Positions 1-9,176 are shown, counted from the stretch's first letter. The stretch: DNA of 64,000 nt from Rufibacter latericius (GCF_003721515.1 NZ_RJJD01000015.1:224258-288257), one strand, 5' to 3'. Notes: generated from the letters alone by a model not told the origin. A program made the numbers and translations.

Positions 1-64
1 TTTAGAAGGTAGTTTAACAACTTATAATCTAAAGTCCTTAATAATTCCAGTTTTTACCCAGACT

Positions 65-1192
65 CTACACAAACACAATTAATTTGAGCAAAATCATCAG
101 TGGAATCACTTCTGTGGCGCAAAGGTAGGAAAATAAATGTAGATTTTTGAGGGAATATTTTTTACTAACCGTATAGAAAGTCCTGATTACGGTAAAGACT
201 AGGAGGGCCGTAATACTCACATTGGCAATCCAGTAGACCAGTTGGGGAGTAGAAGACCAGAACCCTAAATACAGAAGCAAAACAAAGGGCAGGAACAACC
301 CCATTCCCAGCAGAGTGCGCAGGAATTCCCGGTACTGCGAAAGCACCATTTCTCCCACCCCGAAGATAAACCCCATCAGCCGGAGGAACAGGTACTTAAA
401 CAGCACAAACAGGAAGATCATAAGCGCATAGAGGAGGATTTTGGAGATAAGATCGGCCTGCGTGGCGGTGAATAACTGGTTCAATAAGGCCAGATCTTCC
501 AGGTTGGTGTGGATAGCCACTATGAGTAAGGCAAAGGAGAGCGCAAAAGCCAGCACAAACAGAATACTGGACCAATTACCCACCGGCTTGGCCAGCAACC
601 CTTCTTCTAAGGTAGAAAGCTTGGTAAAACTGCTCCACCTGAAGATACTCACGAAGTCTGTATAGAAGGTCATCCGGAGGGCTCCGTATATCAAACCTAC
701 CACTACCATGAAAAAAATCAGGGCACTGCGGTGGGTATCGGGCTGCTTAGGAAGAGGCCGGTAAACAGCCGAAGGCCGGGAACTCAAAGAAGGAAGTTGC
801 TCCTGCGGAACCTTGAAAGAAGGGTAATCAGGCTGTTGGTCAGGGTGCCATACTGTGAGCAGGTACTTCCTGCCCGGCTTCAGGTAGGGCGATAAATCTA
901 CCGTGTAGCGGGCTGTAGAATCTGCTACAAACACCAGACGGTTATCCAGAAAGAGGCAAAGCTCTTGGCGGGCGGCAAACTCAATGCGGAGATTCGTGAA
1001 CTTGTCTACGCTCACCCATTGGTATAAGGCCTGATGTTCATCGTGGAACTCGGGCAGATAAGGGACCAGTTTGTTCTGCGGCGCCTGGTAAATGAGCCAG
1101 TCAGAAGACAGTAAAGGTTTCAGGTTCTCCGGTTGCCCAAGGGCAATCCCGCACCAAAACCAAAGCCCAATGAAAGCCCCCCAGAAACGCAT
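65..1192 (-). CDS. DUF4271 domain-containing membrane protein
   Basis: The 375-aa product has an N-terminal signal peptide (MRFWGAFIGLWFWCGIALGQ), an exported domain of about 140 residues, and then roughly six hydrophobic segments from about residue 157 to the end. The C-terminal half, ending in NLHLFSYLCATEVIPLMILL, is the signature of DUF4271, a Bacteroidota family of unknown biochemical function. It lies 3 bp downstream of the WecA/MraY-like transferase gene on the same strand, so the two are almost certainly co-transcribed. Function is unknown. An envelope role is inferred only from topology and neighbour. Confidence 0.85.
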   Translation of the reverse strand: MRFWGAFIGLWFWCGIALGQPENLKPLLSSDWLIYQAPQNKLVPYLPEFHDEHQALYQWVSVDKFTNLRIEFAARQELCLFLDNRLVFVADSTARYTVDLSPYLKPGRKYLLTVWHPDQQPDYPSFKVPQEQLPSLSSRPSAVYRPLPKQPDTHRSALIFFMVVVGLIYGALRMTFYTDFVSIFRWSSFTKLSTLEEGLLAKPVGNWSSILFVLAFALSFALLIVAIHTNLEDLALLNQLFTATQADLISKILLYALMIFLFVLFKYLFLRLMGFIFGVGEMVLSQYREFLRTLLGMGLFLPFVLLLYLGFWSSTPQLVYWIANVSITALLVFTVIRTFYTVSKKYSLKNLHLFSYLCATEVIPLMILLKLIVFV

Positions 1193-1195
1193 AGA

Positions 1196-2233
1196 TTAGG
1201 TACTGCTGGATGCAGTTTTTGTAGAGTATTGCCCCAGCACCAAACTTAGAACCAAAGAGAAACCAATCATGCAAAGCAACAGAACAAGGTTCCCCCAATG
1301 CGAGAAGTTGAAGACAAATAGAATCACCAGGATGTTCAAAAGCGCCAGGATCAGCACTGTAGCCACCTGGCTGAAGCCCATGGCTAGCACGCGGTGGTGA
1401 ATGTGGTTTTTATCGGGGGCAAAGGGAGACACCCCTTTCAATACCCGAATCAAGGAAACCCTGATGGTATCAAACAAGGGCACAAAGAGAATACCAAAGG
1501 CCACCATTGGCGAGGAAGGAACCGCCCGCATCTCAATGAACTGGATAGCCATCACTGAAACCACGAAACCGCAGAGCAGGGAACCTGTATCACCCATGAA
1601 AATCCTTGCCTTGTAGAAGTTATACCGCAGAAAGCCCAGCAACCCCCCGATGAGGCAAACCGCTACTCCTGCATAGTTAGAATATGACTCAATATGCGCG
1701 TACCAGAAGAAGAACCCAAAGGTAGAAACCACAATGGTCACAATGGTTCCGGCCAAGCCATCTAAGCCATCAATGAGGTTAATGGCGTTGGTGATGCCCA
1801 CAATGGTAAAGAAGGTAAAACCATAACTCAGGCCATCGGGTAACTCATGGATATTGAAAATGCCCTGAAAGCTCGTTATCCTGATATCAGCGATGAACAT
1901 AACCACCCCGGTGGCCAGTACCTGCATGAAGAACTTCTTGAAGGCTGAGATAGAAACCAGATCGTCTTTCAAGCCCCCGAAGAAGAGGATGATACATCCG
2001 GCAAGCACCTGCTGCACTCCATTAGACAAGTCCCCGAAGATGGTTAGGGCAGACATGAAACCCGCAAATACCCCTAATCCTCCTAAGCGCGGGGTAAGGG
2101 AAACGTGCACCGTGCGCTTGTTGGGTTGATCCAGAATGTTCTTTAAGTGCGCCACATACACAATGGAAGGGATGGCGAACAACGTGATAAAGAAAGACCA
2201 GCTAAAAGAAAGAAGGTAGGTAAAAAATTTCAT
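1196..2233 (-). CDS. WecA/MraY-family glycosyltransferase (undecaprenyl-phosphate sugar-1-phosphate transferase)
   Basis: This polytopic inner-membrane protein of 345 aa carries the family hallmarks. They are the Asp-rich NAINLIDGLDGLAG motif (about residues 145-160), FMGDTGSLLCGF (about 215) and the cytoplasmic His motif DKNHIHHRVLAMGF (about 275). Enzymes of this family move a sugar-1-phosphate (usually GlcNAc-1-P) from a UDP-sugar to undecaprenyl phosphate, the first membrane step of O-antigen, capsule or teichoic-type glycan synthesis. The HIHHR motif fits WecA-type rather than true MraY. It is followed after 3 bp by the DUF4271 gene. The exact sugar donor cannot be read from the sequence. 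Confidence 0.9.
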   Translation of the reverse strand: MKFFTYLLSFSWSFFITLFAIPSIVYVAHLKNILDQPNKRTVHVSLTPRLGGLGVFAGFMSALTIFGDLSNGVQQVLAGCIILFFGGLKDDLVSISAFKKFFMQVLATGVVMFIADIRITSFQGIFNIHELPDGLSYGFTFFTIVGITNAINLIDGLDGLAGTIVTIVVSTFGFFFWYAHIESYSNYAGVAVCLIGGLLGFLRYNFYKARIFMGDTGSLLCGFVVSVMAIQFIEMRAVPSSPMVAFGILFVPLFDTIRVSLIRVLKGVSPFAPDKNHIHHRVLAMGFSQVATVLILALLNILVILFVFNFSHWGNLVLLLCMIGFSLVLSLVLGQYSTKTASSST

Positions 2234-2310
2234 GCCATAAGTAAGGTAAAGACTTCGTTCTGAGGAATCTTCAAGCGCAACGCCCCAGCAGTGATTTCCT
2301 GCGGATTAAG

Positions 2311-2715
2311 TCAGGAATGGAGAACCCCTTCTTTCTCCAGGAGAGGAATAGATGTAAGATTTTCTTCGGTGATGCTGCCCGGCACAAAGACGAACCGTTT
2401 GTCATGCATGTTGCGCCCTACGTAATAACTCACCCAGAACTCATTAGTGATATGGAACAGGGCCGGATCAATAGGCTCTACCTGCAATGCCGTTTTAGGG
2501 CCCATTTGGTCAAACATGTGCCGAAGCACCGAAGTCTTCACTTCCTGCCCCTCGTGCTCCCCGTAACCTTTAGAGGAGATGAGCACATTCTCCAGATAGA
2601 AGTCGTTCTGGTTGATGAAATACACATTCCATTCTTCCTGCCCAAAATCATTCAACTCCCGGGCAATAGCTACCGCCACACCCTCTACCTGATGAAATTC
2701 AATGTCTTTCTTCAT
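2311..2715 (-). CDS. Conserved hypothetical protein of about 134 aa
   Basis: I do not recognise a named function. The product is a small soluble protein with no signal peptide or membrane segment. It is rich in acidic and aromatic residues (for example ITNEFWVSYYVGRNMHDKRF). I chose the start MKKDIEFHQVEGVAVAIARE at 2715 rather than a longer ORF beginning at 2742, because the extra residues lie inside lipB and look non-homologous. With this start the gene overlaps the end of lipB by 17 bp, so translation is probably coupled. It sits between lipB and the WecA-like transferase in one minus-strand run. Confidence 0.7.
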   Translation of the reverse strand: MKKDIEFHQVEGVAVAIARELNDFGQEEWNVYFINQNDFYLENVLISSKGYGEHEGQEVKTSVLRHMFDQMGPKTALQVEPIDPALFHITNEFWVSYYVGRNMHDKRFVFVPGSITEENLTSIPLLEKEGVLHS

Positions 2716-3433
2716 ACTGATGCGCCAGCATTCTGGCTTCAAATAATCTTTCCAGCTGCCGCAACAGCTTTTCTTCCACTTCCTCTACAGGCACTGCCTG
2801 CCCTACTTCTTTCTCCAGCGACGTCACGGCTTTGTCTGAGATGCCGCAGGGCACAATGTTCCCGAAATACGACAGGTCTGTGTTCACATTGAGAGCCAAG
2901 CCGTGCATGGTCACCCAACGGCTGCATTTCACCCCCATGGCACAGATTTTTCTGGGGTTCCGTTGCTCTTCATAATCAAGCCAGACACCGGTCAGTCCAG
3001 CGATTCTTCCGGCTTTGATACCATACTCGGCCAACGTCTGAATAACTGCTTCCTCTAACAGGCGCAGGTACTGGTGAATGTCGGTAAAGAAATTCTCCAG
3101 ATCCAGAATAGGATAGGCCACCAATTGCCCGGGCCCATGGTACGTAATATCGCCGCCCCGGTTTATCTTGTAAAATGAAGCCTGTTTTTCAACCAATCCT
3201 TGCTCGTCTAAAAGCAAGTGCGCCTCATGGCCGCTTTTCCCCAAGGTATACACATGCGGATGCTGGCAAAACAGCAGATAATTGGTGGTAGCCAGTTTCT
3301 CGCCCTCGGGCAAACCCCTGTTCTGCGTCTTTATATCCACAATTCCTTTCAGAAGCTGCTCCTGATAGTCCCAGGCCTGCTGGTAATCTACCAGGCCCAT
3401 TTTCTCAAAAACGATGTCTTTGTTCTGCTCCAT
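2699..3433 (-). CDS. lipB: Octanoyl-[acyl-carrier-protein]:protein N-octanoyltransferase LipB
   Basis: LipB transfers octanoate from octanoyl-ACP to the lipoyl domains of 2-oxoacid dehydrogenases and to GcvH, in the cytoplasm. Visible motifs are NRGGDITYHGPGQLVAYPI, the KICAMGVK segment holding the conserved lysine, HGLALNVNTDLSYF, and IVPCGISDKAVTSL with the catalytic cysteine (about Cys196 from the chosen start). The open frame extends to 3487, but MEQNKDIVFEKMG at 3433 gives the usual family length of about 244 aa. It is divergent from the YraN-type gene, with about 155 bp between the starts. Confidence 0.95.
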   Translation of the reverse strand: MEQNKDIVFEKMGLVDYQQAWDYQEQLLKGIVDIKTQNRGLPEGEKLATTNYLLFCQHPHVYTLGKSGHEAHLLLDEQGLVEKQASFYKINRGGDITYHGPGQLVAYPILDLENFFTDIHQYLRLLEEAVIQTLAEYGIKAGRIAGLTGVWLDYEEQRNPRKICAMGVKCSRWVTMHGLALNVNTDLSYFGNIVPCGISDKAVTSLEKEVGQAVPVEEVEEKLLRQLERLFEARMLAHQYEERH

Positions 3434-3588
3434 TGGTTTTGCGGGCCTTCTGTTCGCTATCAATAATAATACTTTGCCTTGCCGCACAGCCTCCGTCTTG
3501 TCCTATACAGAATCCTACTCTGCACGTATAGAAGGCGTTGCACCTGGAAAACTGTGCAAATTACTCATTAAACCAGCACCTACCAAAA

Positions 3589-3942
3589 ATGGCGCATAAT
3601 ACTACTTTAGGCAAGTTGGGAGAACAAGCCGCCGAAGCGTATTTAATCGCCCATGGCTACCTGGTCAAGGAAAGAAATTACCGCTATAAACGTGCCGAAG
3701 TAGACCTGATTGCGATAAAAGAGAAGACTTTGGTGCTGGTAGAGGTAAAGACCAGGAGCTCCCACCAGTATGGCTATCCAGAGGAAGCGGTCTCCCAAAG
3801 GAAAGAGGAAATGTTGCACTCAGCCGCAGCCTATTATATAGAGAAACAGCAATGGCCCCACGACGTACGGTTCGATGTGATCTCTGTTCTCTGGCGGCAG
3901 GGCCAACCCGAGATCCTGCACATAGAAGACGCCTTTCACTAG
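3589..3942 (+). CDS. YraN/UPF0102 family protein (restriction-endonuclease-like fold)
   Basis: A 117-aa protein starting MAHNTTLGKLGEQAAEAYL. It has the typical UPF0102 pattern: GxxGExxA near the N-terminus, YRYKRAEVDLIAIKEKTLVLVEVKTRSS with the nuclease-like D...ExK signature, and a C-terminal RFDVISV strand. The family has a PD-(D/E)xK-like core related to archaeal Holliday-junction resolvases. Its cellular role is not settled. The frame is open back to 3538, but the downstream ATG matches the family's N-terminus. The gene ends just before a strong bidirectional hairpin. Confidence 0.88.
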   Translation: MAHNTTLGKLGEQAAEAYLIAHGYLVKERNYRYKRAEVDLIAIKEKTLVLVEVKTRSSHQYGYPEEAVSQRKEEMLHSAAAYYIEKQQWPHDVRFDVISVLWRQGQPEILHIEDAFH

Positions 3943-3978
3943 GAGTTCCCAACAAAACCATCTGCCGCTGAAAGCAAA

Positions 3979-4023
3979 AACCCGTTTGGGGCTAGTTTTC
4001 TGAAAACCGGCCCCAAACGGGTT
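3979..4023. terminator. Bidirectional hairpin terminator between convergent genes; copy of the dispersed palindrome
   Basis: The 14-nt arms AACCCGTTTGGGGC and GCCCCAAACGGGTT are perfectly complementary and enclose a 17-nt loop containing GTTTTCTGAAAAC. It lies exactly between the convergent YraN-type gene and the MORN-like gene. It matches the palindromic family described in the findings, so the element may have been co-opted as the terminator. Confidence 0.75.
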
Positions 4024-4056
4024 CTTACATCTTATATATAGAGTTGCTATTCTATG

Positions 4057-4965
4057 CTATTGATCTTTTTTCTCGAACACCAGGGAGCCATGCCGGTCAT
4101 ACTGTTTCACCAGAACCGGCTCAACAGGTTTGTCGAAAGCTGACTCGGCGTACTGGAACTCAAACTGGCGGCGGCCCCTGAAATCGTAGAAGTTGATCCA
4201 GGTGCCCACCTTTCGGCCTTTGTCGTAGGTTCCTTGCCATTCTAGCTGCCCGTTTTCATAGTACTTGTAGTACTCGCCCTGCACCTGCCCGAACTGATAG
4301 GGGATTACCTCCTTGATTTTGGTTTTGGCGGCATCATAGTACGTGATAACGGCATCGCGCAGGAAGCCCTTTTCATAATGCTGCCGCTGGGTTAGCGTAC
4401 TGTCTGTTTTGAACGTCTCCCAGCGCAGGTGCTTGGTTCCCACGAAGAAGTAGCCCTGCTCTATGAGCACATCGCCCCGCTTTTTGGTGTAAGGACCATG
4501 CAGAATCAGCATCTGGGTTTTAGAGGGGTCCAATGTAGGCGACCTGAAGATCTTGCGCTTCTTCACATCAAAGTAGTGCTTGTCGCGCACGTAAGGGTTG
4601 GGCTCTTTGAACTCGCGCAGGTAGTAGAAGGTCTCCACAATCTCGTTTTTGCCTTTCCCCTGCCGGGCGAACCCTCTCTTCACCCGGTACCCGAAGTAGG
4701 TCTTCTTCTTTTTGGAATCCTTCTTCTTGTCTTTCTTGACTTTGGTGTCGTCCAGACTGTCAGCTTTGGCGGTGGCCAGAGAAGGCTTCGCCAGTGAGTC
4801 GTTCAGGATAGCCGAGTCAATCGGATTGGCCACCAGAGAGACCTTGTCTTTCTTCCAAAAGAAGATCTTCTTTTTCTCCTTGGCAATGATCTGGGCCTGC
4901 GTCTGCTGGTGTACTCCCCAGACAATCCCCAGGCTGCATAGCAGCATCTTTGCCCAAATTCTCAT
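4057..4965 (-). CDS. Exported MORN/YwqK-like repeat protein
   Basis: A 302-aa secreted protein (signal peptide MRIWAKMLLCSLGIVWGVHQQ, cleaved after TQAQ) followed by a very Lys/Asp-rich low-complexity stretch (about residues 60-95, KKDKKKDSKKKK). The C-terminal half has imperfect repeats of the type YYKYYENGQLEWQGTYDKGR..GTWINFYD, as seen in MORN-like and YwqK-annotated proteins. Such repeats mediate protein or surface contacts. The database label antitoxin for this family is not supported by context, since there is no toxin partner here. ATG at 4974 is an alternative start three codons upstream. Confidence 0.75.
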   Translation of the reverse strand: MRIWAKMLLCSLGIVWGVHQQTQAQIIAKEKKKIFFWKKDKVSLVANPIDSAILNDSLAKPSLATAKADSLDDTKVKKDKKKDSKKKKTYFGYRVKRGFARQGKGKNEIVETFYYLREFKEPNPYVRDKHYFDVKKRKIFRSPTLDPSKTQMLILHGPYTKKRGDVLIEQGYFFVGTKHLRWETFKTDSTLTQRQHYEKGFLRDAVITYYDAAKTKIKEVIPYQFGQVQGEYYKYYENGQLEWQGTYDKGRKVGTWINFYDFRGRRQFEFQYAESAFDKPVEPVLVKQYDRHGSLVFEKKDQ

Positions 4966-5118
4966 GTCACCCATAGCAGACTTCTACCTTCTGAATTTTG
5001 ATGATAACGTTCTTAGCCCCTTAAATGGTATACAGCACCCCTTACGTGGAATCTCGTTGCGGGTGGCACCTTTGGAGAAGAACAAATCACGGAAAATAAA
5101 ATTCAAAATTAGCACTTC

Positions 5119-5160
5119 CTGTTTTCAACCTGTTTTTCTGAAACCATGGCAAAAACCCGG
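5119..5160. repeat. Degenerate copy of the dispersed palindrome
   Basis: In the gap upstream of the MORN-like gene the sequence reads CCTGTTTTCAACCTGTTTTT followed by CTGAAACC, GGC and AAAAACCCGG. This keeps the order of blocks of the family (GTTTT, CCTGTTTT, GAAA, GGC, AAAA) but with weak pairing. The rest of the gap (4966-5216) holds one possible minus-strand -7 box, TAATTTTG at 5104-5111, without a good -33 partner. Confidence 0.45.
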
Positions 5161-5216
5161 AAACCAGACCCGTTGCCACAGGCCTGGCGGTAAGCGTACG
5201 CGAAACAATGAAGTCG

Positions 5217-6113
5217 TTAGAGGGTAGAAGCAGATGTAGCCGCGGCAGGAGTACTAGCCAAAGTAGTAGGCTCCGGCATGGACTTTACCAATCCCTGGAT
5301 TCCTTTCTTAACCAAATCCCTACGGGCCTGTTCAGCTGTGGCTTTTGACACAAAGCGGCCTGCCAAGATTCGGTGCACCTTTTGCCCGTTCACAGTTTCC
5401 TCTACCAAGGCAATAGGCATCTTCTGGTACATCCGGCGCATCTTCTCTACCTGGGCCTCGGCGTAGTTCAGGTTCCCGTAGGAGCCGGCCTGTATCACAA
5501 ACACCTGTGACTTGCTTAGAGTGGGAACAACAGGGTCTGAGATTGAAACGGCAGAAACCGAAGTTGAAGGGATCACTGGCCCAACGGCTAAGCTTGACTC
5601 CTCAGCAATCACTGGCTTTGTACCGGTAACTGAAGTTTTGGCTGCGTCATCTGGGGTAACCGACGCAGAAGCTAAGACTGCCTCTGGTTCTGGCTTGATG
5701 GACTTGGCTCTGCTGGCCAGGAAAGATTCTGGCAGATCAATCACTTCCACGATAACCTCTGCCAGGCCGTCCTGACGGTAGTTGATCTTGCGGGCGGCGG
5801 CCTCCGAAAGGTCAATGATGCGGGCGCCTCTGAAAGGGCCTCGGTCATTGATTCGTACCACAACGCTTTCGCCAGTGGCCACGTTGGTGACTTTGACTTT
5901 ACTGCCTAAAGGAAGTTCATTGTGAGCGGCCGTAAGTTTGTGGCGGTTGTAAACCTCACCGCTGCTGGTTGGTCGGCCGTGGTATTTGGCTCCATACCAG
6001 GAGGCTAATCCGTTTTGCTTATCGCCTATTTCCTGCCCTGAGGCAGAAGGTGCAAAACTGATGCAAAAGATGAAAAGAACGGTAAGCGCATAGTAAATTT
6101 TCTGTATCCCCAT
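5217..6113 (-). CDS. rlpA: RlpA-family septal ring lytic transglycosylase with SPOR domain
   Basis: 298 aa: signal peptide (1-26, ending SASGQ), an RlpA double-psi beta-barrel domain (about 33-125; GLASWYGAKYHGRPTSSGE, LTAAHNELPLGSKVKVTN, VVVRINDRGPFRGARIIDLS), a Pro/Ser/Val-rich linker, and a C-terminal SPOR domain (about 200-275; FVIQAGSYGNLNYAEAQVEKM). The DPBB domain cleaves glycan strands lacking stem peptides in characterised RlpA proteins, and SPOR binds denuded septal peptidoglycan. The protein therefore acts at the division site in the periplasm. It has a good minus-strand promoter candidate 38-68 bp upstream of its start. Confidence 0.92.
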   Translation of the reverse strand: MGIQKIYYALTVLFIFCISFAPSASGQEIGDKQNGLASWYGAKYHGRPTSSGEVYNRHKLTAAHNELPLGSKVKVTNVATGESVVVRINDRGPFRGARIIDLSEAAARKINYRQDGLAEVIVEVIDLPESFLASRAKSIKPEPEAVLASASVTPDDAAKTSVTGTKPVIAEESSLAVGPVIPSTSVSAVSISDPVVPTLSKSQVFVIQAGSYGNLNYAEAQVEKMRRMYQKMPIALVEETVNGQKVHRILAGRFVSKATAEQARRDLVKKGIQGLVKSMPEPTTLASTPAAATSASTL

Positions 6114-6150
6114 TTTAGGTTTTGTTGGTGGAACATCAATTTCGAGACGA

Positions 6151-6181
6151 CAAAATTAGGGCTAATTTTTTTCCTAACAAG
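6151..6181 (-). promoter_or_regulatory. Bacteroidota-type promoter for the RlpA gene
   Basis: On the minus strand there is an exact -7 box TAATTTTG (6151-6158, pattern TAnnTTTG) with CTTG 19 bp upstream (6178-6181) as the -33 element. The predicted start of transcription near 6144 leaves a leader of about 30 nt before the ATG at 6113. Confidence 0.55.
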
Positions 6182-6535
6182 TCTCCGGAGGTCAATTGCG
6201 TACTTCGCAACCTTCTTAAACTTACTAAGTTTATATGTTTTTAATTAAATATCCAAAATAATATTTTAACTATATAACAAAATTCATAAACTGTGGTATG
6301 CCAGATTTTACTATTTCTGAAAACTCATTTTCTGCGTGTAGAGGCTATACACTCCATTTTTCCTGCTTGAATAGGATTATAATGACACGCCTGCTCACGG
6401 GCAAAATCCTTCGAAAAATAGAAAGTCAGAAGTTTGTTTATTTTTTTTCTTAAATTTTTAGCGGCAACCCCAAAAATCAGGGTAAATACAAACCAAATTA
6501 GCATAAATATAGATAAAACTTGATATTAAGGACTC
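6182..6535. other. AT-rich divergent intergenic region
   Basis: No supportable gene in this stretch between the divergent RlpA and DUF72 genes. It is strongly AT-rich, with long A/T runs around 6236-6290 and 6420-6460. It must hold the promoter of the plus-strand DUF72 gene, but I find no exact TAnnTTTG box in the right orientation. Confidence 0.6.
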
Positions 6536-7444
6536 ATGGATTTCGGCCGCTTACCAGACATACGAAACGTAGATTTTCGCCTCCCTCCAGACCATGCGGC
6601 TACCCCGCAGGTGTTGGCCCGGACAGCCCGACCTACCCGCCCCAATCTGTACCTTGGCTGCCCCACCTGGTCTAACAAACCCTGGGTAGGAACCTATTAC
6701 CCGGCCGGAGCCCAAGATTCCCAATTGCTGTATTGGTATGCCCGCCAGTTCAACACGCTGGAGATGAATACCACCCATTACCGCATCCCAGACGCGAGCG
6801 CCATTCACCGTTGGCGCCAAGCGGTGCCACCAGGGTTTGTCTTCTGCCCTAAATTGCCGCAGATTATCAGCCATAACCAGTTGCTACAGAATGTGGGAGA
6901 GCCCACCCGGCTTTTCTGCGAAGCTATTCTTGGCTTAGGTCCAAGTTTAGGAATGGCTTTTCTGCAGTTGCCTCCGTTTTTCGGGCCGGATGAATGGCCG
7001 GTGCTGGAGCAGTTCTTGGTGCATTTCCCCAAAGAAGTGCCGCTGGCGGTGGAACTCAGGCACGAGAACTGGTTTAAAGAATCGAAAATAACCGAACAGG
7101 CTTTTCAGACCCTGGAGGAGCGGCAGATTACCACCGTCCTTACCGATGTAGCCGGCCGAAGGGATGTGCTGCACATGCGCCTCACCAGCCCAACCGCCAT
7201 GATCCGGTTCAACGGCCACGGGCTGGTTTCTTCAGACTACACCCGCCTGGAAGCCTGGGCCGACCGGCTGCACCAATGGCTGGAACAGGGGCTGCAAACA
7301 GTATATTTCTTCATGCATCAGAAAGAGGTGCTGGATGCCCCTCCGGCGCTGGTGTACCTTATGGAGCAACTGGAGAAACGCACCGGCTTCCAACTGCCCC
7401 GGCCCCAAAAGGTACAGCAGTTTGTCCAGGGGCAACTCTTCTAA
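6536..7444 (+). CDS. DUF72 (YecE-like) family protein
   Basis: 302 aa, cytoplasmic, with no signal peptide. DUF72 features are LYLGCPTWSNKPWVGTYYP near residue 37, the LEMNTTHYRIPD segment, FCPKLPQIISH, GMAFLQLPPFF, VPLAVELRHENWF, and the C-terminal VYFFMHQKEV. The fold is a TIM barrel. The biochemical function of the family is not established. It stands alone, with a long upstream gap and 119 bp before the next gene. Confidence 0.88.
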   Translation: MDFGRLPDIRNVDFRLPPDHAATPQVLARTARPTRPNLYLGCPTWSNKPWVGTYYPAGAQDSQLLYWYARQFNTLEMNTTHYRIPDASAIHRWRQAVPPGFVFCPKLPQIISHNQLLQNVGEPTRLFCEAILGLGPSLGMAFLQLPPFFGPDEWPVLEQFLVHFPKEVPLAVELRHENWFKESKITEQAFQTLEERQITTVLTDVAGRRDVLHMRLTSPTAMIRFNGHGLVSSDYTRLEAWADRLHQWLEQGLQTVYFFMHQKEVLDAPPALVYLMEQLEKRTGFQLPRPQKVQQFVQGQLF

Positions 7445-7563
7445 TAGAGGCTTGCACTTTCAATCTGAATTTCTTAACATAGGATAGGTTTACCAGGCAA
7501 CCATCCCCCTACGCCTTGCATCTCCAGACAAACCTCACTTGTTATACCCAAGACCAACGCAAG

Positions 7564-9105
7564 ATGTCTCTCAAAACCCTTTTCCAGAAAAGCTGCCTGG
7601 CCATTGGCCTTCTGGCGCCCTGCGGCCTACGGGCCCAAAACACCGCTCCTCTGCTATACGCCCCTCAAGACAGTGTTACACTGGTCATGAAAGAGACTAA
7701 ACTCAACTATACCTTCAGGGTGAGCGAGGCTGGGAAGGAAAAGCTGGTCCGCATCAGCCCCAAAAACCGGCCCAATACCATGTGGGTACTCACGGGTAAA
7801 GACAGCCTGGCCGTACGGTACCAGAACAACCCCCGGGAAAAGTTCAGGCTCACAAACGGCAAAGACACGGCGCAACTGGTATTCTCTTACTTCACCCCGC
7901 CGGCCCACGAAGACCTAAACAAGAAAGGCACGGAGGAGTACGGCAAGAAAAACTACCAGGAAGCCATCAACCTGTACCAGAAAGCCATTGCCGCTACGCC
8001 CAAAGGCCCGCACGTACGCTCCGCCTACTACAACATTGCCTGCTGCTACGCCCTTTTGGGCCAGAAAGCTCCGGCTCTCAAAGCCTTGCAGCAAGCCGTT
8101 GATGCGGGCTACAAAAACGTGAAGCACCTGAAAAGCGATACCGATTTAGACCTTCTCCGCAAAGAAAAGTCTTACTTACAGTTGGTGCAGAAACTGGAGA
8201 AACTAAACGCGCAGTTAGCTGATCCCACCAAAGCCCAGCTGGTCACCTCCGATGTCCATAATTTCTGGCGCGCCTATGACCTGGCCGCCAAAGACCCGGC
8301 GCGGCAGCAGGAAATCTTTGAGAAAGAGTACTTCGGGAAGGCCTCTGTGGGGCTCCAGGATTACTATGCGAACAAGATTCTCTCCATGGAGCAGTTCCTG
8401 AACAACCTGAACAACAAACCCGCGTTTTTCAAGGCTATTCGCAAAAACACGCTGCAAATAGACAACATGAAAGCCGATATCTACAAAAGCTTTCAGAAGA
8501 TGAAGGACCTGTACCCAGCGGCCACGTTCCCCAACGTGTACTTTGTGATCGGGCGCTACAATTCGGCGGGCACTGCCTCAGAAAACGGCCTCTTGATTGG
8601 CATCGACCAGTATTCCCGCTCAGAAGACATTCCCATGCATGAGATGAACCTTTGGGAGCGCAACAACTATGACTACGTGAAAAACGTGCCGCCCCTCATC
8701 GCCCATGAGCTCATCCACTTCATCCAAACCGACAGAAGCACTGACACCACGCTCCTTTCCAACGCCCTGGCCGAAGGCATGGCCGATTTCATTGGCGAAC
8801 TTATCTCGGGTGTGAACACCAACAAACGCATCCATGACTTTGCGAACCCACGGGAAAAGCAGATTTGGGCCGAGTTCCAGAAAGAGATGTACCTCAACCG
8901 CGCCTACAACTGGATAGCCAACGGAAGCCAAGAACGTCCAGATCGCCCCGCTGATTTAGGCTACTACATGGGCTATAAGATCTGCGAGGCCTACTACAAC
9001 AAAGCCACCGATAAGAAACAAGCCGTCAAAGACATTCTAGAGATGAAAGACGCCCGCGCCTTCTTCGAGCAAAGCGGATACGTTGAAAAAATCGCGAAAC
9101 TGTAA
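7564..9105 (+). CDS. Exported TPR protein with HExxH-like metallopeptidase domain
   Basis: 513 aa from the chosen start MSLKTLFQKSCLAIG, which begins a good signal peptide ending LRAQ; the ORF runs back to 7516 without a signal-like sequence. After about 100 residues of beta-rich sequence come tetratricopeptide-like repeats (KKGTEEYGKKNYQEAINLYQKAI and YYNIACCYALLGQ). The C-terminal half resembles predicted zinc proteases of the DUF2268 type: PPLIAHELIHFIQ gives an HExxH motif with L in the fourth position, and ALAEGMADFIGELISG supplies the downstream Glu. Likely a periplasmic or surface zinc peptidase; substrate unknown. Confidence 0.7.
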   Translation: MSLKTLFQKSCLAIGLLAPCGLRAQNTAPLLYAPQDSVTLVMKETKLNYTFRVSEAGKEKLVRISPKNRPNTMWVLTGKDSLAVRYQNNPREKFRLTNGKDTAQLVFSYFTPPAHEDLNKKGTEEYGKKNYQEAINLYQKAIAATPKGPHVRSAYYNIACCYALLGQKAPALKALQQAVDAGYKNVKHLKSDTDLDLLRKEKSYLQLVQKLEKLNAQLADPTKAQLVTSDVHNFWRAYDLAAKDPARQQEIFEKEYFGKASVGLQDYYANKILSMEQFLNNLNNKPAFFKAIRKNTLQIDNMKADIYKSFQKMKDLYPAATFPNVYFVIGRYNSAGTASENGLLIGIDQYSRSEDIPMHEMNLWERNNYDYVKNVPPLIAHELIHFIQTDRSTDTTLLSNALAEGMADFIGELISGVNTNKRIHDFANPREKQIWAEFQKEMYLNRAYNWIANGSQERPDRPADLGYYMGYKICEAYYNKATDKKQAVKDILEMKDARAFFEQSGYVEKIAKL

Positions 9106-9140
9106 ATTTGGTTCCTGCTAAGCAGAATGTACAGCCTTCT

Positions 9141-9176
9141 GTTTTAGGTCAGTTTTCAGAAGATACCCCTAAAACG
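9141..9176. repeat. Copy of the dispersed palindrome downstream of the TPR/peptidase gene
   Basis: GTTTTAGGTCAGTTTTCAGA, then CCCCTAAAAC, with complementary outer arms (GTTTTAGG and CCTAAAAC). It sits 36 bp after the stop codon and just ahead of a perfect terminator hairpin. Confidence 0.6.

Noticed and set aside
4057-4965. Antitoxin (YwqK) label for the MORN-like protein
   Set aside because: The label comes from repeat similarity alone; the protein is exported and has no toxin gene beside it.
5104-5111. Exact minus-strand -7 box TAATTTTG upstream of the MORN-like gene
   Set aside because: No -33 element at the right spacing and about 130 bp from the start; too weak to annotate as a promoter.
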